The notes beneath the pieces were generated by a model. It searched no databases. It was not told where the DNA came from and was given only the letters and a program-made list of their open reading frames with translations. From Bacteroidales bacterium (lineage in GTDB: Bacteria; Bacteroidota; Bacteroidia; Bacteroidales; VadinHA17): 39,644 bases of DNA. The DNA lies in assembly GCA_017882305.1 (NCBI GenBank), contig JADGPU010000022.1, positions 1 to 39,644 of the forward strand. The letters are read 5' to 3'. The translations under genes and the position numbers were made by a program. Positions 7,799 through 16,637 of this stretch are shown piece after piece. How positions within the stretch are numbered: the stretch's first letter is position 1; every line of letters starts with the position of its first letter.

Positions 7799-8803
7799 CT
7801 AAATGCTCTCTGCTTCAATTTTTATAACATTAGTTTTGCTCTCATCAGGTTGTAACATGGGCAATATATTGTTTTCCCGCAGTGTTTTACGCGATTGTAC
7901 AGGAACATTTGATGGCTCGATGCCGAGGACATATTCGCCCCATCCCATCATTTTCCATTGAGAGATAATAGGAAGCTGGTTAATGTTAATACTGATATTT
8001 ACAGCGACACCAATCTTTCGATTTTTCACAGAAACAGTGGCGTCACCGTTCAGATTTCCCTTCATTGTGTGAAAAAATACCTGCTCCCTGAAATCCTGCT
8101 GAGGTTTGATAAAACTCTTGAAATCAGACATCCCTGGAACTGCATCTGAATCGCGTGGTATGGTCTTCAGAGGATCAATAATCAGTTCCGTATCCTCAGA
8201 TAAAAACGGGTATCCAAAGTTCATATGGTACAGAATGGTATACGGACTCGGTTTATTTCCGAAATTAGAAATTTTGTCTGTCAAGAGGATTTCATTTTGC
8301 CCGCGAATTGAAGATATTTCCCGTTCCATCTTCAGTTTATTACCAAACAGGAAACCTTCTTCAATGATTGCCTTTACTTTATAACGGTATTCATTGCCTT
8401 CCCACTCTGACAGATCAGCAAACTGCCTTGAAGGAATAGTTGAGAATCTTCCATGGAGGCCCAGCTGTTCTCCCTCATCAGTGCAGGGGGGACCCAGATG
8501 GGTAAGACCGCATGTTGTAAGCAACCCTGCCCCAAATGTATGCAGCCAGCCCAGGCCTTCCGGTTCATAAAAGGAGGGGTGAGTCTCTCCATTACATGTC
8601 TGGTAAACGAGATTAGTACCCTTAAAGTTTGCAAGGGAGATATCCAGACCCCGGTCAGGCAATACTGTATATTGCAGCCCGCTTCCTGTGTTAATATCGG
8701 TAGCCCTCATCCCGCGAGCCCATCCGTCACTCAGTGTATAATGCCGGCAATATCCTGTTTGTGAGAGGTTTCCGACGTATTTCAGTAATTCAGATTTGTC
8801 CAT
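7799..8803 (-). CDS. DUF4432 / aldose 1-epimerase-family protein
   Basis: The 334-residue protein shows the galactose mutarotase-like all-beta fold signature of DUF4432: YTVLPDRGLDISLANFKGTN near residue 50, TFGAGLLTTCGLTHLGPPCT near 95-114, a following histidine region (LGLHGRFSTIP), and WGEYVLGIEPSNVPV near residue 290. No signal peptide is present, so it is cytoplasmic. The family binds sugars and is thought to interconvert anomers. It lies between the kinase gene (53 bp upstream) and the polyol dehydrogenase gene (18 bp downstream), which supports a role in feeding the correct anomer of the operon's sugar to its isomerase. The exact substrate is unknown. Confidence 0.85.
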   Translation of the reverse strand: MDKSELLKYVGNLSQTGYCRHYTLSDGWARGMRATDINTGSGLQYTVLPDRGLDISLANFKGTNLVYQTCNGETHPSFYEPEGLGWLHTFGAGLLTTCGLTHLGPPCTDEGEQLGLHGRFSTIPSRQFADLSEWEGNEYRYKVKAIIEEGFLFGNKLKMEREISSIRGQNEILLTDKISNFGNKPSPYTILYHMNFGYPFLSEDTELIIDPLKTIPRDSDAVPGMSDFKSFIKPQQDFREQVFFHTMKGNLNGDATVSVKNRKIGVAVNISININQLPIISQWKMMGWGEYVLGIEPSNVPVQSRKTLRENNILPMLQPDESKTNVIKIEAESI

Positions 8804-8856
8804 GTTTTTATTTTATTAAGGTGATTGACAATTCAGATGCCTATTCAACGATCCGA

Positions 8857-10353
8857 TCAAACCTTCCAGAATTGTTTCAGAACCGGGTATAGCTGCTTAT
8901 ATGTTTCGAATTTATTGTCATAAAAATTTGCATTTTCAGGACCAGGAGAGAATATTTCATTTTCAGTTTTGTTGTCATTCAGGAGCTGTTCCACAGGAAT
9001 TTTCTCAATAGCGCTGATTGCAAGCAATGCTGCTCCATAGCACCCGGTTTCCCTTACGTTATGGACGATGATCTTTTTGTTCAGGACATCTGCTTTCAAC
9101 TGGGTCCAGGTTTTGTTTCTGGTTCCTCCTCCAGTGGCAATGAAAGTGTTTATCTTCATTCCGGATTTCTCCATCATCTCAAGGTTCAGTTTCATTTCCA
9201 TGGCAACTCCTTCGAGGAGCGCCTTTGTAATTTCGCCCTTGGTTGTTGTAAGCTGAAGTCCGATAATGGCTCCTTTTGCCCTGGTATCAAAATAAGGTGT
9301 CCCGGTGGCTGAAAAATAAGGAAGTACAAGGAGTTCTGTGGGAGCAATTGGCATATAATCGAGGAGCAGGGTATAAGGATCTTTTCCTGCTTCCTTTGCC
9401 ATGGTGATTTCTGCCTGTCCGAGTTCATCGCGCATCCATCGCAGGATATTGCCTCCGGTTAAGCTATAGGCCACAGTAGTATATTTACTTTTAATAGTAT
9501 AATCATAACAACACAGGTTATTCCGTTGCAATTCATCTGAGAAAGTTGGTTTTTCCAGTATCGGGCAGAAACATTCCACAGTTCCTGTTGCGTACATGCA
9601 CATACCGGGTTCAATCACTCCGGCTCCAAGAGCTGCGCATGTCTGATCATGTCCTCCCGCTACCAGTATGACCGGATTTTTGAATCCCAGCCTTTTGCCC
9701 ATCTCCGGTCCGATAGTTCCGGTTATTTCACCAGGGGCCGCCGGAATTGCCAGTTTATTGACACTTAACCCTGCAGCATAAAGTATAGCTGAGCTCCATT
9801 GATGGTTTATCACATCGAACATCATTGTACGTCCTGCCATTGGCCAGCTGATCCTTGGCTCAAGTCCTACCTTATAATGAAAAAGGTCTTCGAAACAGAG
9901 GAAATACCTGGTATCTCTCCAGACATCAGGCTGATTTCCCTTTATCCAAAGTATCTTAAAAAGAGTGAAGAGAGGGTGGGATGTATGACCGGTTATGTAG
10001 TAAATCTTTTTTATTCCGAAATCGTTACTCCAGTTAACGGCGATGTCTCTGGCCCTTGAATCAGAAGAGACCATAGCATTCCCCAATATCTCTCCATTTT
10101 TACCGACTGGGGTAAATGCTTCACCCTGGCTGGATATACTCATGGAAACAACCGGATCGGCAATAACGGCATTCACCTCCGATATTACCTCAAAACACTT
10201 ATTAATTACTTCGTCAGGATTGATTTCAGCCCAACCAGGGTACGGATGTAAAACAGGATATTCCCTGAATGAGGAAGCAAGTTCATTTCCTTCCTTGTCA
10301 AATACTACGGCTTTGCATCCTCCGGTACCAATATCCAGACCAAGATAACTCAA
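8857..10353 (-). CDS. FGGY-family carbohydrate kinase (xylulokinase-like)
   Basis: The 498-residue protein has the actin-like ATPase fold of FGGY kinases: phosphate-1 motif YLGLDIGTGGCKAVVFD at residues 3-19, GGHDQTCAALGAG at about 233-245 with the expected catalytic Asp236, and the adenosine site IATGGGTRNKTWTQL in the C-terminal half. Members phosphorylate ketoses or polyols such as xylulose, fuculose, ribulose or glycerol. The gene starts 11 bp after the isomerase stop, so the two are almost certainly translated from one mRNA. This fits phosphorylation of the ketose made by that isomerase. The sugar cannot be named from sequence alone. Confidence 0.9.
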   Translation of the reverse strand: MSYLGLDIGTGGCKAVVFDKEGNELASSFREYPVLHPYPGWAEINPDEVINKCFEVISEVNAVIADPVVSMSISSQGEAFTPVGKNGEILGNAMVSSDSRARDIAVNWSNDFGIKKIYYITGHTSHPLFTLFKILWIKGNQPDVWRDTRYFLCFEDLFHYKVGLEPRISWPMAGRTMMFDVINHQWSSAILYAAGLSVNKLAIPAAPGEITGTIGPEMGKRLGFKNPVILVAGGHDQTCAALGAGVIEPGMCMYATGTVECFCPILEKPTFSDELQRNNLCCYDYTIKSKYTTVAYSLTGGNILRWMRDELGQAEITMAKEAGKDPYTLLLDYMPIAPTELLVLPYFSATGTPYFDTRAKGAIIGLQLTTTKGEITKALLEGVAMEMKLNLEMMEKSGMKINTFIATGGGTRNKTWTQLKADVLNKKIIVHNVRETGCYGAALLAISAIEKIPVEQLLNDNKTENEIFSPGPENANFYDNKFETYKQLYPVLKQFWKV

Positions 10354-10364
10354 TTCAATAGTTT

Positions 10365-11771
10365 TTAAATTTCTGTAATTTCATAACCGAGATAACGTAT
10401 GCATGCTTCACGCAATGCAGTACCGACCAGACCCGGAGTTACACTGACATGATGACGATAACCATTGTAACCTATTTTATATAGCTTTTCCTGCAAATTT
10501 TTAATTTTTGCAACTCCTCCGCAACCGAAAAAGCCTTCCTGTATAGGATCGCTAGTGATTTCACCTTCTCCCATGTAAACGAAAAGCTTGCCATCCTGTG
10601 TTTTAGAGCTTGAAAAAGTAATTTTAGCAGGAGCAATACGTCCTACATTGCAGCCGAAACCGCAGCCGGCACCCAGAGATTTTGCAAACATGGGGTGTTC
10701 AATAACCTCTCCTTTACCGGTCATCAGGCTTTGTGGTACGGGGCCACAATGGAAGAGTATGCACTTATCAGTATCGTCACCATAGTTGTTGTTCCAGTCA
10801 AGGCATGTTGCCGGCTTACCTGAAGCGAGGTTGAGACCGTACATGATTATTGCATTGCAGATGTCGAGTTCACAGGCTGCCGGGAATCCACGGTCGTTAA
10901 TCTCACTTAATAACACACACGGGGCAACGCCAAATTCTTTTTCCATCTCAAGCCAGCAACGTAACGCAAGAGTATTGAGGCCGTATTCTTTGATAATCTC
11001 ATCGATAACAACACCAAAACGTACAAGGTTTTCAAATGCCTTTTCAGGAACTTTCTTAAAGTTTGTATAGTTCCTGAGTCTCTCTTCTTTCTCTTTTGCA
11101 ATAGCGGAAGTTATGTCAAGTTTCCGGACACGGCTGAATACCTCAGATAAATCAAGAACTTCAGTGGTTATTCCATATTTCTGAAGCGCCAGCTCGTCAT
11201 AACGTACCGTTTTAAATGCAGTGGTTCTTGCGCCAATTGCACCAACGGTCATTCGTTTCATTCCATTCACAATTTTACAAACTTTGTCGAAAGTATCAAT
11301 CTGTTTTTCAAACTCTTTCGAGAAAGGATGGACTGTATGAGGTGGAAAAACCGTAAAAGGAAGCTGATACTGATAGAAAACATCCATGATGGAGAATTTG
11401 CCACAGAACGCATCGCGGCGAACTTCGAATCCCATTTTATCAAGCTCATCAGGATAGGCCAGGATATAAATAGGCACTGCGGCATCCTGCAAAGCAGAAA
11501 CAGCGCCGGTTTCATCGCCAAAGTTCGGCAGTACAAGGACGACACCATCGAATTTTCCCCGGTTGTCATCCAGGAATTTTGCATATTTCCTGCCTTCTTC
11601 AGGACTTTCAACAGCTCCGAAACGAGTCAGGTTACTATCCATCATCAGACTTTCGTACCCCAGCTTTTTCAGGGTTTTGCTTACTTCTTTGCGGGCAATG
11701 GCAATTAGTGATTCGGGGAAAAATCCACGGTTGCCGAAAAAGAGTGCGAATGTTGATTTATCTTTTCTCAT
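10365..11771 (-). CDS. L-fucose/L-arabinose isomerase-family protein
   Basis: The 468-residue protein matches the fucose/arabinose isomerase superfamily in length and layout. It has an N-terminal Rossmann-like domain (FALFFGNRGFFPE, VVLVLPNFGDETG), a middle substrate domain with VGAIGARTTAFKTVRYDE around residues 195-212, then LALRCWLEMEKEFGVAPC, a block with EINDRGFPAACELD and a C-terminal barrel. These cytoplasmic, metal-dependent enzymes convert aldoses to ketoses. It lies second in the sugar operon, 68 bp after the aldolase gene and 11 bp before the kinase gene. It is clearly distinct from classical FucI (about 590 residues), so the substrate is open. Confidence 0.85.
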   Translation of the reverse strand: MRKDKSTFALFFGNRGFFPESLIAIARKEVSKTLKKLGYESLMMDSNLTRFGAVESPEEGRKYAKFLDDNRGKFDGVVLVLPNFGDETGAVSALQDAAVPIYILAYPDELDKMGFEVRRDAFCGKFSIMDVFYQYQLPFTVFPPHTVHPFSKEFEKQIDTFDKVCKIVNGMKRMTVGAIGARTTAFKTVRYDELALQKYGITTEVLDLSEVFSRVRKLDITSAIAKEKEERLRNYTNFKKVPEKAFENLVRFGVVIDEIIKEYGLNTLALRCWLEMEKEFGVAPCVLLSEINDRGFPAACELDICNAIIMYGLNLASGKPATCLDWNNNYGDDTDKCILFHCGPVPQSLMTGKGEVIEHPMFAKSLGAGCGFGCNVGRIAPAKITFSSSKTQDGKLFVYMGEGEITSDPIQEGFFGCGGVAKIKNLQEKLYKIGYNGYRHHVSVTPGLVGTALREACIRYLGYEITEI

Positions 11772-11839
11772 ATATTCTTATTTTAGTTATGATGCTTCCA
11801 GATAAGTGTAAATAGTAAATTTAAAGAATACTTCTGAAC

Positions 11840-12748
11840 CTAATTCTGATGTATTAATTTTGCCGATCCGCCTATTTCAAGCTGGTTGTTGATAATGTCA
11901 ATCATTTCGTTATAAACTGCTTCCTGTGCTTCTTTGACCGAAGAATTCATCAGTTTCTCAAAGGGTTGCCTTATGGCTGTTGCTATGTTAATCTTGGCAA
12001 TACCCTCTTTGAATGATTTCATAAGATATTCTTTGCCAATGCCGGTACCCCCGTGAAGCACCAGCGGGATATTTATAGTTTCATTTATTTTTTTCAGATG
12101 GGGGATAGCAAGACGGGCCTCGATCTTTTTCTCAGTACGGGCCGCAACGGATATCGCCCCGTGGATATTGCCTATTGCAACTGAAAGCCAGTCGGTCCGG
12201 GTCTCCAGGACAAATCTTTTAGCTTCATCAGGCGATGTAAATCCTTTCCCTGTCGCAAAAAGCTCTTCGTAAGGCGGTAACGGTCCTGATTCATGTCCCA
12301 ATACTGCTCCGAGTTCAGCTTCCACGGGAATATCAGACTTATGAGCAAGTTCTACAATTCTACGTGTCTTTTCAATGTTTTCTTCCAGCGAAAGCCTCGA
12401 ACCATCGATCATCACAGAATCATATCCCAGCTCAATAGCTTCCGAGATAATATTTTCAAAATCGGTAAGAAGATTATCCTCATCAATCACAGGTACATGA
12501 TCGAGATGAAGCCGGGTGAATTTCAAATCCTTCAGTTTCTCATATTCATCACGAATGGTTTTCATACTACCCGATTTGAATTTTATCCATTCAAGTCGGG
12601 CTACCATAATTAAACCGAAAGTTTCCGTATCATACAATGCTCTTATAACTGGTTCCATCATTGGCAGATAAGGGATGTTAAAACCAGGAACAACTATTCC
12701 CTGCCTGAATGCTTCTTTTATAATGGTGCCGGTACCAGGTTTATGCAT
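11840..12748 (-). CDS. Class II ketose-(bis)phosphate aldolase
   Basis: The start is set at MHKPGTGTIIKEAFRQGIVV, which matches the usual beginning of class II aldolases. In-frame ATGs at 12754 and 12796 would add residues with no family match. The barrel carries the metal-site histidines in HLDHVPV, GNIHGAI and VLHGGTG, plus DGSRLSLEENI and the phosphate-site block KINIATAIR, which is closer to tagatose-bisphosphate aldolases (NVATE) than to classical FbaA (NIDTD). About 302 residues. It would split a ketose phosphate into dihydroxyacetone phosphate and an aldehyde. As first gene of the operon, divergent from the AraC regulator, it is probably controlled by it. Confidence 0.88.
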   Translation of the reverse strand: MHKPGTGTIIKEAFRQGIVVPGFNIPYLPMMEPVIRALYDTETFGLIMVARLEWIKFKSGSMKTIRDEYEKLKDLKFTRLHLDHVPVIDEDNLLTDFENIISEAIELGYDSVMIDGSRLSLEENIEKTRRIVELAHKSDIPVEAELGAVLGHESGPLPPYEELFATGKGFTSPDEAKRFVLETRTDWLSVAIGNIHGAISVAARTEKKIEARLAIPHLKKINETINIPLVLHGGTGIGKEYLMKSFKEGIAKINIATAIRQPFEKLMNSSVKEAQEAVYNEMIDIINNQLEIGGSAKLIHQN

Positions 12749-12911
12749 GATCATTACAGAAGAGTTTTCATGAATAAGAAATAATTGGACGATCAAATCA
12801 TGATCATTACGAAGTTAAATCTTAAAAACCAGAAAGTGTAGAAATTGATTTGCTGAATAATGAACTATATTTACATGATTTTGAATCTTCGTAAAGAATA
12901 CAACCAATATT
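12749..12911. promoter_or_regulatory. Divergent control region between the sugar operon and the AraC gene
   Basis: The 163-bp region carries an inverted pair TTACGAAG (12807-12814) and CTTCGTAA (12887-12894), and a second pair AATCATG (12796-12802) and CATGATT (12874-12880). These are spaced widely, as expected for looped or separate half-sites of an AraC-type regulator. A clear TAnnTTTG promoter of the Bacteroidota type was not found on either strand. The operator role is inference from position and symmetry. Confidence 0.35.
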
Positions 12912-13772
12912 ATGGAGATAGCTTATGAGAAGCTCTATCTTAATGAAAACAGCCTTTTTCATTACCAGGAGTTTATTCAACCACATTTCACCTCGCCTTT
13001 TCATCTGCATGACGAATTTGAGCTTATTCTGATAGTAAAAAGTCATGGGAAATTGTTTATAGGAAATGGCATCACTAACTTCACAGATGGCGAATTATAT
13101 CTTTTTGCACCGGGATTGGCACATTGTTTTTTCAATGCACGAGGATACGAGAAGAGCAATGAGCCGGCCCATGCAATAGTAATTCAATTCAGGAAGGATT
13201 TCCTTGGAAATGCATTCTTCGAAAAAACTGAGATCTCCAATCTGAAAAGGTTGATAAAAAAGGCAGAATTTGGCGTCCGGTTTATAAATGCTGATAAGTC
13301 CCTCAAAAGAAAGATTCAAGCATTGAATCAGAAAAAGGGTCTAGAAAAACTGGCCGAATTTTTGCTATTATTGAATGATCTTGCGTCTGAGAATAATATT
13401 AAGCTATTAAGCACTGAGAATACTCTCAAACTATCCGGTTTAAACGACTCAAAAATTATTAACAACGTTTACAGATATGTTGCTGAAAATTTCCAGAAGA
13501 AAATCAGCTTCGATTCAGCAGCATCAGTTGCAAATATGCAGAGATCAGCATTTTGCAGGTATTTTAAACGTAAAACAAAGAAAAAGTTCACTCAATTTGT
13601 GAATGAAATAAGGATCATGCATTCCTGTAAACTTCTGGCGAAGACCGATAAGACCATCATTGAGGTAGCCTTTGAGTGTGGGTACGAAAACACATCTTAT
13701 TTCAACCGCCAGTTCAGAATATATTGCGATAATTCCCCAAAAGAATTCAGGGAACAATTAAAACACAAATAA
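12912..13772 (+). CDS. AraC-family transcriptional regulator
   Basis: The 286-residue protein has an N-terminal cupin-like sensor domain (HFTSPFHLHDEFELILIV, GELYLFAPGLAHCF) with the HxHxxxE-type pattern of sugar-sensing AraC proteins. Its C-terminal double helix-turn-helix lies at about residues 185-283 (FDSAASVANMQRSAFCRYFK and IIEVAFECGYENTSYFNRQF). It is divergent from the aldolase gene with a short shared control region, so it most likely senses the operon's sugar or a metabolite and switches the operon on. It could also control the adjoining GH2 gene. Confidence 0.92.
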   Translation: MEIAYEKLYLNENSLFHYQEFIQPHFTSPFHLHDEFELILIVKSHGKLFIGNGITNFTDGELYLFAPGLAHCFFNARGYEKSNEPAHAIVIQFRKDFLGNAFFEKTEISNLKRLIKKAEFGVRFINADKSLKRKIQALNQKKGLEKLAEFLLLLNDLASENNIKLLSTENTLKLSGLNDSKIINNVYRYVAENFQKKISFDSAASVANMQRSAFCRYFKRKTKKKFTQFVNEIRIMHSCKLLAKTDKTIIEVAFECGYENTSYFNRQFRIYCDNSPKEFREQLKHK

Positions 13773-13789
13773 CAATTAAAGAAAATCAG

Positions 13790-13860
13790 CGTAAATCTGC
13801 GAGATCTGAGGGAGATATAGACAACTGTTTCCCTCAGATTACACAGATAGACGCAGATTT
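13790..13860. repeat. Inverted repeat of the AAATCTGCG...ATCTGAGGGA type
   Basis: AAATCTGCG (13793-13801) pairs with CGCAGATTT (13852-13860), and ATCTGAGGGA (13804-13813) pairs with TCCCTCAGAT (13830-13839). The two perfect stems are separated by a small internal loop on the left and a longer one on the right. The structure fills the gap between the convergent AraC and GH2 genes and touches the GH2 stop codon. Similar 'atctgcg...ctcagatt' elements are, from memory, a common interspersed repeat in Bacteroidota. It may also end transcription from both sides. Confidence 0.7.
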
Positions 13861-16444
13861 AGTGAACCAAAATATCAACAGAAGCTGACTCCAATCCGTT
13901 GCTGCTTGCCTTAAGAATGATCTTCCCGGCCCCACCTTTCGGACGGACTATTGCCAGACATATCCCCTGGAATGTGGTTTTCCGTGGTTGCTGAAAGCTT
14001 GTCATATCCTTAGGATTCCCATTGCCTACACCCGCAATTTCTCCGTTACCGCTTATTTCAAAGTTTATCAACGTATTATCGGCATAAGGAATAATATTGC
14101 CATCAGCATCGGTAATTTCTGCCATCACATACGAAAGGTCATTCCTGCTGGCTTTTATAGAGGATCTGTCGGCGATCAGCCTGATGATTGCAGGTTTACC
14201 AACGGTTTTAATCGTCTCGGTAGCTGTTTCGACATCATTATCGTAGCAACGGGCTGTCAGTGTCCCCGGTTCATAAGGCACTTCAAATGTTGCAGTGATT
14301 GACTTGCTGTCATCAACGTTTTGTTCACCGATAACCTTACCATTTAGTTCAAGCTTCACAAGCTTACAGCGGGTATAAACATGAACCTGCATTTTCTCTT
14401 GTTCATGACCGGCCCAACTCCAACTTTTTAACTCATCGGGGAAGCCCCACATACTGGTGAGTTCTTTTTTACCTGCAGGTATTGGCCGGTGAACAAACAT
14501 TGCCGCTTTACGGTCACGCCAAACCACATGCTGATAATAATAAGGGGTCTTCGGATTGCCTATAAGATCGAGATCTCCCAGGTATGCGTTAAATATAGGC
14601 CATGAATCAGGATTCATGAATAACGTCATAATAGCCGCAAACTTATTTATTTTTAAATTTGCAGGAATCAAACGGGGGTATCCAAATCCTGATTCGCCCA
14701 TGTAATCCATGGCAGTCCAGGTGAAATTTCCAATGACATACGGAAGCTTCTCAACCATTTGCCAGTTCTCGAGGGAACTGGGCGGAAAGGTTTCAGAACC
14801 GTAAATGACCCGGTGAGGATACTGTTTATGATAGTCTTCGTATTTTTGATATGCGTAATTATTTCCGACTACATCCAGCAATGCTAAATGTTGTGCAATA
14901 TCTATGCTTGTTTTAAAAAGTGTCGAAAAATCGGGCATCCCATTAGCAGGAGGGCCACCGGCAGGAGGACCACTAGCAGGAGGTTCATCTGAAGCCAATA
15001 TAGCAAGAGCAGAAAAATCCAAAATCGCTTCGGTTACTGCCCGCGTAGGATCAAGCCTGCTCACTTCGTCCGTAAGATTTTTAGCTATCCTTAAGCCTGC
15101 AGTATCTGCAGACTCCGGTATTTCATTACCTATGCTCCACATGATTATCGAAGGATGATTTCTGTCGCGGATCACAATTGAACTCAAATCCTGTTTCCAG
15201 TTGTTTTTGAAATATTTTGAATAATCATCCGGAGAAACCTTGGCTTTTTCCCACATGTCGGAAAACTCATCAATCACCAGCATGCCCAGCCTGTCGCAAA
15301 CATCCAAGAGGCAGGGAGAAGGTGGATTGTGGCTGCAACGAATAGCATTGAATCCGGCTTTTTTCAATAATTCTATCTTACGTTCTTCGGCACGGTCAAC
15401 CGCAGCTGAACCCAGCGGTCCATAATCATGATGGAAGCAACCACCTTTCAGTTCAAGGCTTTTCCCGTTCAGAGTAAATCCGGTTGCTGCATCAAATTTG
15501 ATACTGCGGATGCCAAAAGCGGTTTTCAGTTTATCCACCACTTTTTTATTGATGAAAACTGTTACCTGGGCCTGGTACAGATTTGCATTTTCGATAGACC
15601 AGAGTCCAGGATTTTCCAGAGATATACTTTGCTTCATTTCTGCAGATTGTCCTGAGGAAAGGGTTGAGTTGTTCTTTGTCATTCCAACTATTTTTCCAGA
15701 GGGATCAATGACCTGAACCTGCAACGTGACCGGGACATTTCCTTTACCGGAATTTGTTAAGGTTGTCGCGATACTGATTTCTGCAGATTTTTCAGTAGCT
15801 ACAGGTGTTGTAACATATACTCCCCATATGCCGATATGGGCTGGATTTACGAGGGTTAGCCAGGTATGACGGTATATGCCCGATCCGGAATACCATCGTG
15901 AGTTCTTGCCTTCGTTTTTAACCTGTATTGCAACAGTATTGGATTGTCCGGCCTGGTTAAGATAAGGTGTGATATCATAATAAAACGAAGTATACCCGTT
16001 TGGATGATTACCAATATGCTTTCCGTTTATCCATACGTCTGAATTCATGTATACACCTTCAAATTGCAGATACGCAATTTTTCCCTTATCTGCTTTTTCG
16101 ATAGTGAACCTCTTCCTGTACCAGGCAGTGCCGCCAACTGTAAAACCGGTACCCAGTCCTCCTATGGCAGTCTTTGAAAACGGACCGGTAACGCTGCCCT
16201 CTTTTTGATCAGGCAGGTCTTCGATACTCCAGTCGTGCGGCAGATCAAGTGTACGCCACTTTGAGTCATCAAAAGCAGGATCTTCGGCTCCGGGTAGACT
16301 TCCTTTCATGAATTTCCAACCGTCATCGAATGGATGCTGGCGATTTGCAACTATTTGTGCCGAGGAGGGTTGAGTACAACTTTGGAACAGGACAAATCCC
16401 ATTCCAGCCAAACAGAGCGAATAGATAATTGTTTTCATTGTCAT
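13859..16444 (-). CDS. Glycoside hydrolase family 2 protein (beta-galactosidase/beta-uronidase type), exported
   Basis: The 861-residue protein starts with a signal sequence that ends in a cysteine (FVLFQSC, Cys23), so it may be a lipoprotein; an alternative start lies two codons in at 16438. The N-terminal sugar-binding domain (WRTLDLPHDWSIED, TAWYRKRF, GVYMNSDVWINGKHIGNHPN) and the immunoglobulin-like domain lead into the barrel: acid/base Glu in IMWSIGNEIPES (about residue 441) and likely nucleophile in VIYGSETFPP (about 549). Between them sits a Pro/Gly-rich insert (about 485-500) encoded by a 15-bp tandem repeat. Further Ig-like domains close the protein. Substrate is probably a beta-galactoside or related glycoside. 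It stands in a cluster of other glycan enzymes. Confidence 0.9.
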   Translation of the reverse strand: MTMKTIIYSLCLAGMGFVLFQSCTQPSSAQIVANRQHPFDDGWKFMKGSLPGAEDPAFDDSKWRTLDLPHDWSIEDLPDQKEGSVTGPFSKTAIGGLGTGFTVGGTAWYRKRFTIEKADKGKIAYLQFEGVYMNSDVWINGKHIGNHPNGYTSFYYDITPYLNQAGQSNTVAIQVKNEGKNSRWYSGSGIYRHTWLTLVNPAHIGIWGVYVTTPVATEKSAEISIATTLTNSGKGNVPVTLQVQVIDPSGKIVGMTKNNSTLSSGQSAEMKQSISLENPGLWSIENANLYQAQVTVFINKKVVDKLKTAFGIRSIKFDAATGFTLNGKSLELKGGCFHHDYGPLGSAAVDRAEERKIELLKKAGFNAIRCSHNPPSPCLLDVCDRLGMLVIDEFSDMWEKAKVSPDDYSKYFKNNWKQDLSSIVIRDRNHPSIIMWSIGNEIPESADTAGLRIAKNLTDEVSRLDPTRAVTEAILDFSALAILASDEPPASGPPAGGPPANGMPDFSTLFKTSIDIAQHLALLDVVGNNYAYQKYEDYHKQYPHRVIYGSETFPPSSLENWQMVEKLPYVIGNFTWTAMDYMGESGFGYPRLIPANLKINKFAAIMTLFMNPDSWPIFNAYLGDLDLIGNPKTPYYYQHVVWRDRKAAMFVHRPIPAGKKELTSMWGFPDELKSWSWAGHEQEKMQVHVYTRCKLVKLELNGKVIGEQNVDDSKSITATFEVPYEPGTLTARCYDNDVETATETIKTVGKPAIIRLIADRSSIKASRNDLSYVMAEITDADGNIIPYADNTLINFEISGNGEIAGVGNGNPKDMTSFQQPRKTTFQGICLAIVRPKGGAGKIILKASSNGLESASVDILVH
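14946..14990. repeat. 15-bp in-frame tandem repeat inside the GH2 gene
   Basis: Three copies, GCAGGAGGGCCACCG (14946-14960), GCAGGAGGACCACTA (14961-14975) and GCAGGAGGTTCATCT (14976-14990), lie in register. On the coding strand they give a Pro-Pro-Ala-x-Gly repeat in a loop between the two catalytic glutamates. Because the unit is five codons, gain or loss of copies would keep the frame. Confidence 0.8.
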
Positions 16445-16637
16445 AAAGTTAGGTCTGTCAGTTTGAGTAAAACCATTTCAATCCTGAAATCACAGGTTCG
16501 CTATAAATGGTTGACTTTGTAACTAAATACGAATTTATATTTTATAAGATCTGCTATGTAGCATTTGTTTTGCTATCTAGTGAACAATATTTACATAAGA
16601 AACTATTGGGCGATAAAATGTTAACCTGCAGACTCAG

